A stretch of DNA of 64,000 nucleotides from JAFECT01 sp035551675 (GCA_035551675.1 DASZMV010000082.1:1-64000); one strand, 5' to 3'; shown: positions 37,062 through 48,413, counted from the first letter of the stretch. Numbers and translations: made by a program. Notes: generated from the sequence alone by a model not told the origin.

Positions 37062-38369
37062 CTACGAACGATAGTCGCCGTTGATCTCGATGTAGCCCTT
37101 GGTGAGGTCGCAGGTCCAGACCACCGCCTCGCCGCGGCCCACACCCACGTCCACCGCGATCTCGAGTTCGTCGCGCTTCATATAGGCGCTGATCTTCTTC
37201 TCGTCGTAGCCCTTGGCGACCAGACCCGCGCGCGCGGCCCAAAGGGCGCCGTATTTCACGGAGACGCGATTTCGATCGATGGGCTCGCCCGAGCGTCCGA
37301 CGGCCATGACGATGCGGCCCCAGTTGGCGTCTTCGCCGGCGATGGCGGTCTTCACCAGCGGGCTTTCCGCGATGGTCTTGGCGATGCGGCGCGCGGAGGC
37401 GGTCGACTTGGCGCCCGAAACCGAGATCTTCACGAACTTGCGCGCGCCCTCGCCGTCGCGGACGAGCTGTTGCGCGAGATCGAGCAAGACCGCGTCCAGC
37501 GCCTCGCGGAACTTGGCGAGCCTGCGGTCGCTCGCACGGTTGATCTTCGGTGCGCCCGAGGCGGCGGTCGCGAACAGCAGGCAGGTGTCGTTGGTCGAGG
37601 TGTCGCCGTCGACGGTGACCGCGTTGAACGTCGTCCCGACCGAACGCTGCAAGAGGTCGTGCAGGGCAAGCGGTGCGATATCCGCGTCGGTGACCAGAAA
37701 CGCCAGCATGGTCGCCATGTCCGGCGCGATCATGCCGGACCCCTTGGCGATGCCCGCGATGCGCACCGGATGGCCGTCGATCTCGGTAACGACGTGAACG
37801 CCCTTGGGGAAGGTGTCGGTGGTCATGATCGCGCGCGCCGCGTCTTGCCAGCCGTCGAGCGACATGTGCGATGTGAGCACGGGAAGCCGGGCGCCGATCT
37901 TCTTGTCGTCGAGCAGCACGCCGATGACCCCGGTCGAGGCCAGCACCACGTCGCGCTTCCTGCAGTCGAGACGCTCGGCGATCATTTCGGCGGTGCGCTT
38001 GCAGGCGAGATCGCCGGGCTTGCCGGTGAAGGCGTTGGCGCAGCCGGCGTTGACCACGAGCGCGCGCAGGCCGTGGCCGCCGTTCGCCTTCAGTTGTTTC
38101 TTGCACCAGTCGACCGGCGCCGAACCGACGGTGTTGGAGGTGAACACCCCCGCCGCATCCGCGCCCTTGGGGAAGTGCAACACCAAGAGGTCGGGCCGCT
38201 CGTGCTTGTAGAAACCCGCGCACCCGACCGCGAGCTCGACCCCGCCCACCGGCGGCATCGCGGGCAGGGGCACGGCCAGAGGCGAGACCGGCAGGGCCGA
38301 TTTCACCGGCGCGGGCGCGGCGTCCGACTTGGCGCGGGCGCGGGGTGAGGGTTTGGGCGCTACGGTCAC
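37062..38369 (-). CDS. argJ: Bifunctional ornithine acetyltransferase / N-acetylglutamate synthase
   Basis: ArgJ recycles the acetyl group from N-acetylornithine to glutamate in the cyclic arginine pathway. The self-cleavage site A-T-M-L (nucleophilic Thr) is in I-A-P-D-M-A-T-M-L-A-F near residue 216; cleavage would give the alpha and beta chains. N-terminal block C-A-G-F-Y-K and C-terminal family motifs (D-V-G-V-G-R-G-E) agree. Length 435 aa includes an unusually long Pro/Ala-rich leader (about 40 residues). The start is GTG and overlaps the parvulin stop by four bases (GTGA). argH is also in this window. Confidence 0.96.
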   Translation of the reverse strand: MTVAPKPSPRARAKSDAAPAPVKSALPVSPLAVPLPAMPPVGGVELAVGCAGFYKHERPDLLVLHFPKGADAAGVFTSNTVGSAPVDWCKKQLKANGGHGLRALVVNAGCANAFTGKPGDLACKRTAEMIAERLDCRKRDVVLASTGVIGVLLDDKKIGARLPVLTSHMSLDGWQDAARAIMTTDTFPKGVHVVTEIDGHPVRIAGIAKGSGMIAPDMATMLAFLVTDADIAPLALHDLLQRSVGTTFNAVTVDGDTSTNDTCLLFATAASGAPKINRASDRRLAKFREALDAVLLDLAQQLVRDGEGARKFVKISVSGAKSTASARRIAKTIAESPLVKTAIAGEDANWGRIVMAVGRSGEPIDRNRVSVKYGALWAARAGLVAKGYDEKKISAYMKRDELEIAVDVGVGRGEAVVWTCDLTKGYIEINGDYRS

Positions 38370-39445
38370 TTCGACGGGCTCTTCGCAGGCGGCGTTTTGG
38401 CGGGCGGCGGGGCGGGTTTGGCGGCGGCGGCGGCCGCGGCGGCGGAGATCGAGGGCCGGGGCGCGGGTGCGGTCCGCCCGGCGGTCACCGCGCTGGAGGC
38501 GGCGGCGCCGGGCGCGGCCTCGGGCGGGCGAAGCGCGTCGGGCGGGGCGGACGCGGGCTCGCGCGCGGCGCCGGGCGCGGCGAGGCTGTCGCCCTTGATC
38601 AGGATCTGGACCTTGGACTGGGCGCGCAGCTTGCTGAGCAGCTGGCGGACCTGGTCGTAGGTCAAAAAGCGCAGGATCTGGGGCCGGGCCTGTTCGAGGG
38701 AGAGCGGCTGCTCCTCGCGCCGGTCCTCGACCCGCAGGATCGCCCAGCCGCCGTCGGTCTGGAACGGGCCCACCGTCTCACCGGCCTTGGCCGACTTGAG
38801 CGCGGCGGCATAGTTCTCGGGCATGACGTCGGTGGTGAAATAGCCGAGGTCGCCGCCGTTGAAGCGGGTGGTCTGGTCGATCGACCGCTCCATGGCCAGG
38901 GCCTCGAACGAGGCGCCGGTCTGCAGCAGGTTGGCGATGGCCTGGGCTTCCTGCTGGGATTTCACCAGAATCAGGCGCGCCCGGATCTCCTCCGACTGCT
39001 TGGCCAGGCGGAGCTGCTCGTTATAGAGGGCCTGGACCTTGTCCTCGTCGATGTTGTCGTCGACGGTCTTCTCCACCAGCATATCGCCCAGGATCCGCTC
39101 CTTGGCGGCGGCCAGGCGCCGCTGAGCCAGGGGACTCTTGTCCAGCCCCCGTCGCCGGGCCTCCCGCGCCAGCAGTTTCTGGTCGACCACCTCGTCCAGC
39201 ACCCGGCGAAACAGGTCCGAGGTCCGATCCAGGGGTTCGCCCTCGCCGATAAGGCCCTGGGCCACCGCCTCGCGCTTTACATCGGACGCCCAGACGGTTT
39301 CGCCCGCGACCTTGGCCACGGCCACGTCGCCCGGCTGGGGCGCACGGCCCCCGATCACAGGGTTCTGACAGGCGGCGAGCGCGATCAGGGCCGCCGCGCC
39401 GGCCGCCAGGGCGGCGGGTCTCAAAAGGCGCATGAAGCGGAACAT
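38366..39445 (-). CDS. SurA/PpiC-like periplasmic peptidyl-prolyl isomerase
   Basis: A lipoprotein signal is visible (L-I-A-L-A-A-C at about residues 20-26). The following N-terminal helical chaperone region (about 40-150) and the parvulin domain (about 155-260, with A-S-F-E-A-L-A near 182, G-G-D-L-G-Y-F near 200 and V-G-P-F-Q-T near 225) match the SurA/PrsA layout that folds envelope proteins. The C-terminal 75 residues are Ala/Pro-rich and low complexity. It is divergent from secA, which links protein export and folding functionally and by position. Confidence 0.88.
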   Translation of the reverse strand: MFRFMRLLRPAALAAGAAALIALAACQNPVIGGRAPQPGDVAVAKVAGETVWASDVKREAVAQGLIGEGEPLDRTSDLFRRVLDEVVDQKLLAREARRRGLDKSPLAQRRLAAAKERILGDMLVEKTVDDNIDEDKVQALYNEQLRLAKQSEEIRARLILVKSQQEAQAIANLLQTGASFEALAMERSIDQTTRFNGGDLGYFTTDVMPENYAAALKSAKAGETVGPFQTDGGWAILRVEDRREEQPLSLEQARPQILRFLTYDQVRQLLSKLRAQSKVQILIKGDSLAAPGAAREPASAPPDALRPPEAAPGAAASSAVTAGRTAPAPRPSISAAAAAAAAKPAPPPAKTPPAKSPSK

Positions 39446-39651
39446 CGCGACCCGAAATCCCTTTCAGGACAACCCGTCTCGTTGACAGGTCCGGGGTCGG
39501 TGCTTAAGTCTCGCGCGCGCGCAAGTCGAGGGGTTTCTAAGGTCTCCGAGGCTTTCGGCCGCCGCACCGCCCGCCGGGATTTCGCCGCCGGGATTTCGCT
39601 GCGCCGCCGCCCCACCCTTCGAGCCTCCGCTCGCCGATTTCGGACTACTCG

Positions 39652-42420
<2,769 letters not shown>

Positions 42421-42503
42421 TTTCAGGGTCTTAAGTTCAACGGCCGCGCTGAACGGACCGGACGCCTGCGCGTTCAACGGCTCCTAAGTAAAGGAGAGCC
42501 GTC

Positions 42504-42722
42504 ATGGCTGAACTGCGTACCGATACCCGCAAGGGGCTGAAGAGCTCCCAATTCGCCGAGCCGGAAAAGCGGAAGTATCCGATCGAGGACAAGGCCCACG
42601 CCCGGAACGCCAAGGCGCGCGCAAGCCAGGCCCAGAACGCGGGCCGCATGTCCAAGGCCGAGGAAAAGAAGATCGACCGTAAGGCCGACAAGGTGATCAA
42701 GGGCGGCAAGTCCAAGCACTGA
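42504..42722 (+). CDS. Small Lys-rich hypothetical protein
   Basis: A 72-codon frame with AAAGGAGAG directly upstream of the ATG. The product is highly charged (Lys/Glu/Arg/Asp), with no hydrophobic segment, and contains S-Q-F-A-E-P-E-K-R-K-Y-P-I-E-D-K-A-H-A-R-N-A-K-A-R. This resembles the K-x-F-A-x-P-x-x-R-K-Y-P-I-x-D-x-x-H-A-R-N-A motif of small uncharacterised proteins sometimes named DUF6582 and seen in phage and bacterial genomes. Likely soluble and partly disordered; function unknown. It follows secA. Confidence 0.7.
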   Translation: MAELRTDTRKGLKSSQFAEPEKRKYPIEDKAHARNAKARASQAQNAGRMSKAEEKKIDRKADKVIKGGKSKH

Positions 42723-42797
42723 GCCCGCGGGTGCGGCGCCCCTGATGGATTCCGCCAGGCCCTTGGGGTCCGAAGCGGGACCTTGTAACAGGGCGTC

Positions 42798-43907
42798 ATG
42801 GGCGCCGACGCCGATCAGGACCTTGCCACGCGACCCGCGGCCGATACCGCCTTCGGCCGCGGTTTCCTGCGCGACACCTGGTGGTTTGCGACCCTGGGAT
42901 CGGCGCTGCGTCCGGGCGACCTCAAGCGCTACGAACTCCTCGGCGAACCGGTGCTGCTCGGCCGTACGCGCAAGGGCGAGGTATTCGCGCTGCGCGACAT
43001 CTGTCCCCATCGCGCCGCACCCTTGTCGGCGGGGCGTCTGGTGCCCGATCCCAAGTGCGGCGAGGCGGTGGAGTGCTGCTACCACGGCTGGCGTTTCGCC
43101 ACCGACGGCGTGTGCAGCGCCGTTCCCTCCCTGGTCGAGGGTCAGGCCTTCGAGACGGAGCGGGTGCGGGTGCGCGCTTATCCGGTGCGCGAGAGCCAGG
43201 GTCTGGTCTTCGTCTGGATGGCGTCGGACGCGCGCAACCCGACGGCGCCCGATCATGAGCCGCCGCAGTTTCCCGGCGTCGTCGGCGGCAAGCCAAAGCT
43301 CGTCGACGGCATGGACTTCGAAAGCCACATCGATCATGCCATCGTCGGCCTGATGGATCCCGCGCACGGGCCGTACGTGCACCAGCAGTGGTGGTGGCGC
43401 TCGTCGAAGAGCGCGCACGAGAAGTCCAAGGCGTTCGAACCGCGCGAACACGGCTTCGCCATGGTGCGCCATCAACCGTCGAAGAACAGCCGCGCTTACG
43501 CGGCGCTGGGCGGCGAGCCGTTGACCGAGATCACCTTCGCCCTGCCGGCGTTTCGCTGGGAGCATATTCTGGTCGGCAAGCGGCAGGTGTTGAGCCTGAC
43601 CTGCCTGACGCCGGTAACCGAGGCAAAGACCCGCATCACCCAGGTGCTGTGGTCGGACCATCCGATGGTCAGCCTGATCCTGCCGTTCGTGCGCGCCGGC
43701 GCGCGCGCCTTTCTGCGCCAGGACGGCGACATGGTGAACCTGCAGAAAGAGGGCCTGAAGTACGACCCGCCGCTGCTGTGGGTCGACGACGCCGACCGTC
43801 AGGCCAAGTGGTATCAGGCGCTGAAGAAGGAGTGGGGGGCGAGCCGGCGGGAAGGCCGGGCCTTCGTCAATCCGGTGAAACCGGCGACGCTTCGCTGGAA
43901 GAGCTAG
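42798..43907 (+). CDS. Rieske non-heme iron oxygenase
   Basis: A Rieske [2Fe-2S] oxygenase alpha subunit. The cluster site C-P-H (69-71) and C-C-Y-H (93-96) gives C-x-H and C-x2-H. The mononuclear iron site D-P-A-H-G-P-Y-V-H near residue 178 matches D-x2-H-x4-H. Length 369 aa fits the VanA/chlorophyllide-a-oxygenase-like group that demethylates or hydroxylates aromatic or steroid-like substrates. No reductase is encoded next to it, so electrons must come from elsewhere. Two TetR genes follow on the other strand; regulation by one is possible. Substrate unknown. Confidence 0.92.
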   Translation: MGADADQDLATRPAADTAFGRGFLRDTWWFATLGSALRPGDLKRYELLGEPVLLGRTRKGEVFALRDICPHRAAPLSAGRLVPDPKCGEAVECCYHGWRFATDGVCSAVPSLVEGQAFETERVRVRAYPVRESQGLVFVWMASDARNPTAPDHEPPQFPGVVGGKPKLVDGMDFESHIDHAIVGLMDPAHGPYVHQQWWWRSSKSAHEKSKAFEPREHGFAMVRHQPSKNSRAYAALGGEPLTEITFALPAFRWEHILVGKRQVLSLTCLTPVTEAKTRITQVLWSDHPMVSLILPFVRAGARAFLRQDGDMVNLQKEGLKYDPPLLWVDDADRQAKWYQALKKEWGASRREGRAFVNPVKPATLRWKS

Positions 43908-43962
43908 AATATTTGAGCGGGTTGCGCGCGGAAAACCGCTTCACACATTTCCTCGACCCGGT

Positions 43963-44616
43963 TCAGGCGCCGGCGGCGCGAATGTCGCGCGCATCGTCGG
44001 TCGCCGCATATTCGGTCCGCGTGGCGATGCCCTGGAACAGGATACTCGCCTGCTGTTCGGCGAGCGCCGACAGTTCTTCCGGCGTCAGCTTCTCGTAGTA
44101 GGCGCGGCGATAGTTGCGCGAATAGACCGACAGCAGGATGTCGATGAACGAGTCGAGGTCGACGTCGGCGCGCACCTCGCCCTGCGAGACGCCCTGGTCG
44201 AGGACGTCGCGAAACAGGCCGATCAAACGCGCGCGGCGCTTGTTGTGCTCGTCCTCGATCCGCCGCGGCCAGCCGTAGGACGCCGACAGGTGCGAGATCA
44301 TCAGGTCGAGCTGGCGGCATTCGACGCCGTAGGCGATCGACATCAAGGACGCGATGCGGTGGCAGGCGGAGCCCTTCAGATAGGGCGAGATGCGCTGCAA
44401 CTCGCTGAACAGGGCTTCGAATTTTTCGAACAGGATGTAGTTGAAGATATCCACCTTGCTTTCGAAGGTGGTGAATACCGATCCGACGGACACGGTCGCG
44501 CGCTCGGCGACCATGCGGATGGTCGTCTCTTCGTACCCGATTTCCTCGAACAGGCTGCGAGCGGCCTCAACGACCTTCTCGCGCGTCGCCTGTTTCTGGA
44601 CTTCACGAACCCCCAA
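43963..44616 (-). CDS. TetR-family transcriptional regulator (A)
   Basis: The N-terminal HTH (residues about 8-55) reads R-E-K-V-V-E-A-A-R-S-L-F-E-E-I-G-Y-E-E-T-T-I-R-M-V-A, the usual TetR helix-turn-helix. The remainder is the helical ligand-binding domain with no clear ligand signature. Length 217 aa is standard. It shares orientation with a second TetR gene 87 bases upstream and is convergent with the Rieske oxygenase. Target genes cannot be read from the sequence. Confidence 0.9.
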   Translation of the reverse strand: MGVREVQKQATREKVVEAARSLFEEIGYEETTIRMVAERATVSVGSVFTTFESKVDIFNYILFEKFEALFSELQRISPYLKGSACHRIASLMSIAYGVECRQLDLMISHLSASYGWPRRIEDEHNKRRARLIGLFRDVLDQGVSQGEVRADVDLDSFIDILLSVYSRNYRRAYYEKLTPEELSALAEQQASILFQGIATRTEYAATDDARDIRAAGA

Positions 44617-44703
44617 TGTATCGCCCCCTATCGGACGATCGGCCCCGGAGAAGCCCGCCGATTTCGGCGTTGACCCCTCCGGACGGCCGTTCCTCCGCCG
44701 TTC

Positions 44704-45363
44704 CTACCTGAGACCCGCCAACACCAGACCGACTTGATCGGCCAGGCGCGCCCTGAGGGTCTCAAGATTCCAACCGTCGAAAATGGCCCGACGGAAGTTG
44801 GCCAAATACGCACCCCAAAGCATCTCGGAAACCAGCCGGACGTCGAAATCCTGACGAATCTCACCCCGGCGGGCTGCGTCTCTTAGGGCGTCGCCGATGA
44901 TTCCTAACAGAACTTTCAGAACGTTGCGCGCCCGGAGTTCTGCGTTCAAGGGTCGCAGCCAAGATTGAGCGAGGATCGCCTGGGCCAGCGGCAGGGTGTC
45001 CGTATAGTAGACATAGCCGCAGGACAGGATGTCGAGCAGCTTAGTCTCCACATCCTTATGGGAACCCGACGCCGCCTCACGCATAGCGTCGGCCAGGCGC
45101 TCGAAGTCCTCCATTTCGATGGCTTCGAACAGGTCGGACTTGTCTTCGAAGTTGGCGAACACCGCGCCGGTGGACATGCCGGCGCTGCGGGCGATGTCGC
45201 GGACGGTGGCGGCCTCGTAGCCGCGTTCGTTGAAGAGATTGCGCGCGGCGGCCAGGACTTTCTGGCGGGTGCGCATCTTGGACAGGGCCCGGCGGTTGGG
45301 GGCAGGTCCTGAGGTTTCGTTCAGGTCCACCGACTCCGTCGCCCTTACGGCTGCTTGTTTCAT
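44704..45363 (-). CDS. TetR-family transcriptional regulator (B)
   Basis: A second TetR regulator, with HTH block R-Q-K-V-L-A-A-A-R-N-L-F-N-E-R-G-Y-E-A-A-T-V-R-D-I-A-R-S-A-G. I place the start at the ATG at 45363 (GGGTGAGAG just upstream) instead of a GTG at 45414. It shares about the same layout as regulator A but is not an obvious duplicate in its C-terminal part. Upstream, facing the HIG1-type gene, is a spacer with a perfect TGAAAT-N7-ATTTCA palindrome that could be its operator. Confidence 0.87.
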   Translation of the reverse strand: MKQAAVRATESVDLNETSGPAPNRRALSKMRTRQKVLAAARNLFNERGYEAATVRDIARSAGMSTGAVFANFEDKSDLFEAIEMEDFERLADAMREAASGSHKDVETKLLDILSCGYVYYTDTLPLAQAILAQSWLRPLNAELRARNVLKVLLGIIGDALRDAARRGEIRQDFDVRLVSEMLWGAYLANFRRAIFDGWNLETLRARLADQVGLVLAGLR

Positions 45364-45547
45364 TACTCTCACCCATCGGCCCGACTCGGTGTCCGGCCTT
45401 GTTACTTGCTGCACGATACCCAGGGTCGACGAGCTTGATCAACCGTCTCGGCCAACCCTGTTCCAGATCGACGATATGGGCGGAAATCTTTGAATTTAAA
45501 GGGCGTCCTAGTACTGCACAGGTAAAATGTCAGTTTCTCGACATAGC

Positions 45548-45566
45548 TGAAATCTGTTTTATTTCA
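45548..45566. promoter_or_regulatory. Palindrome in the TetR-B/HIG1 spacer
   Basis: TGAAAT and ATTTCA form a perfect 6-bp inverted repeat separated by seven bases. It lies in an AT-rich stretch of the 317-base spacer between TetR-B and the HIG1-type gene, where promoters for both directions must be. The size suits a TetR-type operator. Apart from this site I see no other structure or open frame in the spacer. Confidence 0.4.
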
Positions 45567-45680
45567 ACGTTCATCGAACTAGCTCGCCACTTTGTCGCAG
45601 GTTTTTCCTTCGCGCGACGCCAATAGGCCGCAGGCCTTTCAACCCTGGCGCGGCCTGGGCGACGAGCCTAGATTTGGCGC

Positions 45681-45884
45681 ATGCACTTCATCGACGTCCT
45701 GATCGTCATCGCCCTGGCCGTCGTGGTCGCGACCCTCTGCATGGGCTTCTATTCGCTCTACCGGGGCGGCGACTACGCGCTGAAGAACTCCAACAAGTTC
45801 ATGCGCTACCGGGTCATGGCCCAGGCGGCGGCCATCGTGCTCCTGGCGATCGGTCTCCTGATCAAGGCCAAGGGCTCGGGCTGA
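45681..45884 (+). CDS. HIG1-domain small membrane protein
   Basis: A 67-aa protein with two membrane helices, residues about 3-22 (V-L-I-V-I-A-L-A-V-V-V-A) and 42-60 (V-M-A-Q-A-A-A-I-V-L-L-A-I-G), joined by Y-R-G-G-D-Y-A-L-K-N-S-N-K-F-M-R-Y-R-V. This is the HIG1 hairpin also called twin transmembrane protein, found near cobalamin adenosyltransferase genes in Caulobacter relatives. Eukaryotic HIG1 proteins associate with respiratory complexes; the bacterial role is uncertain. It is seven bases upstream of the adenosyltransferase gene. Confidence 0.82.
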   Translation: MHFIDVLIVIALAVVVATLCMGFYSLYRGGDYALKNSNKFMRYRVMAQAAAIVLLAIGLLIKAKGSG

Positions 45885-45891
45885 GGCGCGC

Positions 45892-46470
45892 TTGGTCACC
45901 CTGAACAAGATCTACACGCGGACCGGCGATGGCGGGAAAACCCGCCTGGCCACCGGCGAACCCCTGCCCAAGGACGATCCGCGGGTGTGCGCCTACGGGA
46001 CCGTGGACGAGACCAACGCGTGCCTGGGCCTGGCGCGACTCCACACCCAAGGCGATCCGCACCTGGATAGGATTCTGGAGCGGATTCAGAACGACCTGTT
46101 CGACCTGGGGGCCGACCTCGCCACCCCCGAGCGCGACAAGCCCCTGCCCTTCGAGCCCCTGCGGATCACCGCCCCCCAGGTCGAACGGCTGGAGCGCGAG
46201 ATCGACGATCTGAACGCCGATCTTTCACCGCTGAACTCCTTCGTCCTGCCGGCCGGGACGGCGCTTTCGGCCCATCTGCACCTGGCGCGGACCGTCTGCC
46301 GCCGGGCCGAGCGAGAAGCGGTGACCCTGGCCGCGCTCCCCCACGAGACGGTGAGCCCCGAGGCGGTCAAATACCTGAACCGACTGTCCGACCTCCTGTT
46401 CGTCGCGGCCCGGCGCGCCAACGACCGGGGCAAGGCCGACGTCCTCTGGAAGCCCGGGGCCACCCGCTAG
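45892..46470 (+). CDS. PduO-type ATP:cob(I)alamin adenosyltransferase
   Basis: This enzyme attaches 5'-deoxyadenosine to cobalamin to make coenzyme B12. The N-terminal motif Y-T-R-T-G-D-G-G-K-T binds ATP, and the C-terminal N-R-L-S-D-L-L-F-V-A-A-R-R-A-N motif is diagnostic of the PduO branch. Length 192 aa is normal. The start is TTG at 45892 with GAGG seven bases upstream. It forms a short operon with the HIG1-type gene. AdoB12 would serve for example methylmalonyl-CoA mutase, which is not in this window. Confidence 0.93.
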   Translation: MVTLNKIYTRTGDGGKTRLATGEPLPKDDPRVCAYGTVDETNACLGLARLHTQGDPHLDRILERIQNDLFDLGADLATPERDKPLPFEPLRITAPQVERLEREIDDLNADLSPLNSFVLPAGTALSAHLHLARTVCRRAEREAVTLAALPHETVSPEAVKYLNRLSDLLFVAARRANDRGKADVLWKPGATR

Positions 46471-46471
46471 G

Positions 46472-46540
46472 CCATCTTTCGTCAGAAAGAGGCCGGCAAG
46501 GATTTCCATCTTTCGTCAGAAAGAGGCCAAGCAAGGATTT
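46472..46540 (+). repeat. Two tandem copies of a 34/35-bp hairpin unit
   Basis: Copies at 46472-46505 and 46506-46540 both read CCATCTTTCGTCAGAAAGAG then GCAAGGATTT, differing by one indel and one substitution. Each contains TCTTTC-GTCA-GAAAGA, a perfect 6-bp stem with a four-base loop. They lie just after the adenosyltransferase stop, where they could act as terminators or RNA processing sites. No T-tract follows either stem. Confidence 0.85.
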
Positions 46541-46554
46541 CCGGCAAAGGCTTA

Positions 46555-46565
46555 CTGCATTGCAG
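46555..46565. promoter_or_regulatory. PhaR-like site CTGCATTGCAG upstream of etfB
   Basis: A perfect CTGC-N3-GCAG palindrome lies about 90 bases before etfB. Known PhaR repressors of polyhydroxyalkanoate metabolism recognise CTGC-N3/4-GCAG, and the match is exact. The binding itself is an inference; a related palindrome precedes the 3-hydroxybutyryl-CoA dehydrogenase gene. Confidence 0.55.
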
Positions 46566-46655
46566 CACGTTGACAGGGTCGGGGCCCGGTGCTGTTAAAC
46601 CCCCTCCCGCGGCGGGGCTTTCCCGCCTCGTCCTCCCAAGGTGCGAAACCAGCCA

Positions 46656-47402
46656 ATGAAGGTCCTCGTCCCGGTAAAACGGGTGGTCGACGCCAACGTA
46701 AAGGTCCGCGTAAAGGCGGATCAGACCGGCGTCGACCTCGCCAACGTCAAGATGTCCATGAACCCCTTCGACGAGATCGCGGTCGAGGAAGCGGTGCGCC
46801 TGAAGGAGAAGGGTGCGGTTGAAGAGATCGTGGTGGTCTCCATCGGCGTGCAGCAGGCGCAGGAGACGCTCCGCACCGCGCTCGCCATGGGCGCCGACCG
46901 CGGCATCCTCATCACCAGCGACGTCGACGTCGAACCGCTCGCGGTCGCCAAGCTCTTGAAGGCGGTGGTCGAGCAGGAGCAGCCGGGTCTGGTGCTGATG
47001 GGCAAGCAGGCGATCGACGGCGACAACAACGCCGCGGGTCAGATGCTGGCGGGCCTGTTGGACTGGCCGCAGGCGACCTTCGCCTCGAAGCTCGAACTGA
47101 AGGGCCAGACCGCGGACGTCACGCGTGAAGTCGACGGCGGTCTGATGACGATCAATGTGGATCTGCCCGCGGTGGTCACCACCGACCTGCGCCTCAACGA
47201 GCCGCGCTACGCCTCGCTGCCGAACATCATGAAGGCGAAGAAGAAGCCGATCGACATGAAGACTCCCGCCGACTACGGCGTCGATGTCGCGCCGAAGCTG
47301 AAGGTCGTGAAGGTCACCGAACCGCCCAAGCGCCAGGCTGGGGTGAAGGTCGCCGACGCCGCCGATCTCGTGGCCAAACTCAAGTCCGCGGGGGTGATCT
47401 GA
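46656..47402 (+). CDS. etfB: Electron transfer flavoprotein beta subunit
   Basis: EtfB binds AMP and, with EtfA, carries electrons from acyl-CoA dehydrogenases to the quinone pool. The N-terminus M-K-V-L-V-P-V-K-R-V-V-D, the A-L-A-M-G-A-D-R-G-I-L motif and G-Q-M-L-A-G-L are typical. I use the ATG at 46656 in place of a GTG at 46641. Length 248 aa fits. The stop overlaps the etfA start (TGATG), so the two are translated together. Confidence 0.96.
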   Translation: MKVLVPVKRVVDANVKVRVKADQTGVDLANVKMSMNPFDEIAVEEAVRLKEKGAVEEIVVVSIGVQQAQETLRTALAMGADRGILITSDVDVEPLAVAKLLKAVVEQEQPGLVLMGKQAIDGDNNAAGQMLAGLLDWPQATFASKLELKGQTADVTREVDGGLMTINVDLPAVVTTDLRLNEPRYASLPNIMKAKKKPIDMKTPADYGVDVAPKLKVVKVTEPPKRQAGVKVADAADLVAKLKSAGVI

Positions 47403-48346
47403 TGGCTGTTCTGGTTCTCGCCGATCACGATAACGCAACTCTGCGCGACACCACGTCGAAGACCGTCAACGCCGCCAGGGCGCTGTCGTCCGACGTCGAT
47501 GTCCTAGTGCTGGGCCAAGGCTGCGACGCGGTGGGCGAAGCTGCGTCGGAAATCGCCGGCGTGCGCAAGGTGCTGGTGCAACAGGGCGACGACCTCGGCA
47601 AGATGATCGCCGAAGCGGTCGAGCTCGCGGTCCTGCCGCTGATGGCCAACTACGACGCGCTGCTGGTTCCCTCGACCACGAGCGGCAAGGATTGCGCGCC
47701 GCGCATCGCGGCCAAGCTCGAGGCCAACCAGATCACCGACGTGATCGAGATCGTGGACGGCTCGACCTTCGTGCGTCCGATCTACGCCGGCAACGCGCTG
47801 GAGACGGTGTCCTGCTCCGACGCGAAAAAGGTCATGACCGTACGCGCCACCGCGTTCAAGGCGGCGGACGGCGGCGGCTCGGCGGCTGTGGAAAACCTGG
47901 CGGCGGGCCCCAAGGCGCCCAAGACCCGGTTCGTCTCCGAACAGATGGTCAAGTCGGACCGGCCCGAACTGCAGGCCGCTAAGATCGTCGTCTCCGGCGG
48001 TCGCGCGCTCGGCTCGGCGGAGGAGTTCCACAAGGTGCTCGACCCGCTGGCCGACAAGCTGGGCGCCGCGGTCGGCGCCAGCCGTGCGGCGGTGGACGCG
48101 GGTTACGCCCCCAACGACTACCAGGTCGGCCAGACCGGCAAGGTGGTGGCCCCGGACCTCTACATCGCCATCGGCATCTCGGGCGCGATCCAGCATCTGG
48201 CCGGGATGAAGGACTCCAAGATCATCGTCGCCATCAACAAGGACGGCGACGCCCCGATCTTCCAGGTCGCCGACTACGGCTGGGTGACCGACTATAAGAC
48301 CGCGATCCCGGCGCTGATGGAGGAACTGACCAAGATCGGCAAATAG
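47402..48346 (+). CDS. etfA: Electron transfer flavoprotein alpha subunit
   Basis: EtfA holds the FAD of the ETF heterodimer. The C-terminal FAD domain is clear: S-G-G-R-A-L-G near residue 200, Q-V-G-Q-T-G-K-V-V-A-P-D-L-Y-I-A-I-G-I-S-G-A-I-Q-H near 240 and I-N-K-D-G-D-A-P-I-F near 279. Length 314 aa is normal. It follows etfB by overlap. Beta-oxidation context continues with the 3-hydroxybutyryl-CoA dehydrogenase 138 bases downstream. Confidence 0.96.
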   Translation: MAVLVLADHDNATLRDTTSKTVNAARALSSDVDVLVLGQGCDAVGEAASEIAGVRKVLVQQGDDLGKMIAEAVELAVLPLMANYDALLVPSTTSGKDCAPRIAAKLEANQITDVIEIVDGSTFVRPIYAGNALETVSCSDAKKVMTVRATAFKAADGGGSAAVENLAAGPKAPKTRFVSEQMVKSDRPELQAAKIVVSGGRALGSAEEFHKVLDPLADKLGAAVGASRAAVDAGYAPNDYQVGQTGKVVAPDLYIAIGISGAIQHLAGMKDSKIIVAINKDGDAPIFQVADYGWVTDYKTAIPALMEELTKIGK

Positions 48347-48413
48347 CGGCCTGCGAAGCGTTGCCGCATAGCCTCACTTCGGCTTGCGGCGGCCCTCCCC
48401 CGGCGCGAGTATG

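Noticed and set aside
46472..46540. Tandem units as a possible CRISPR remnant
   Set aside because: Only two directly adjacent copies with no spacer between them and no cas genes; better described as a duplicated hairpin.
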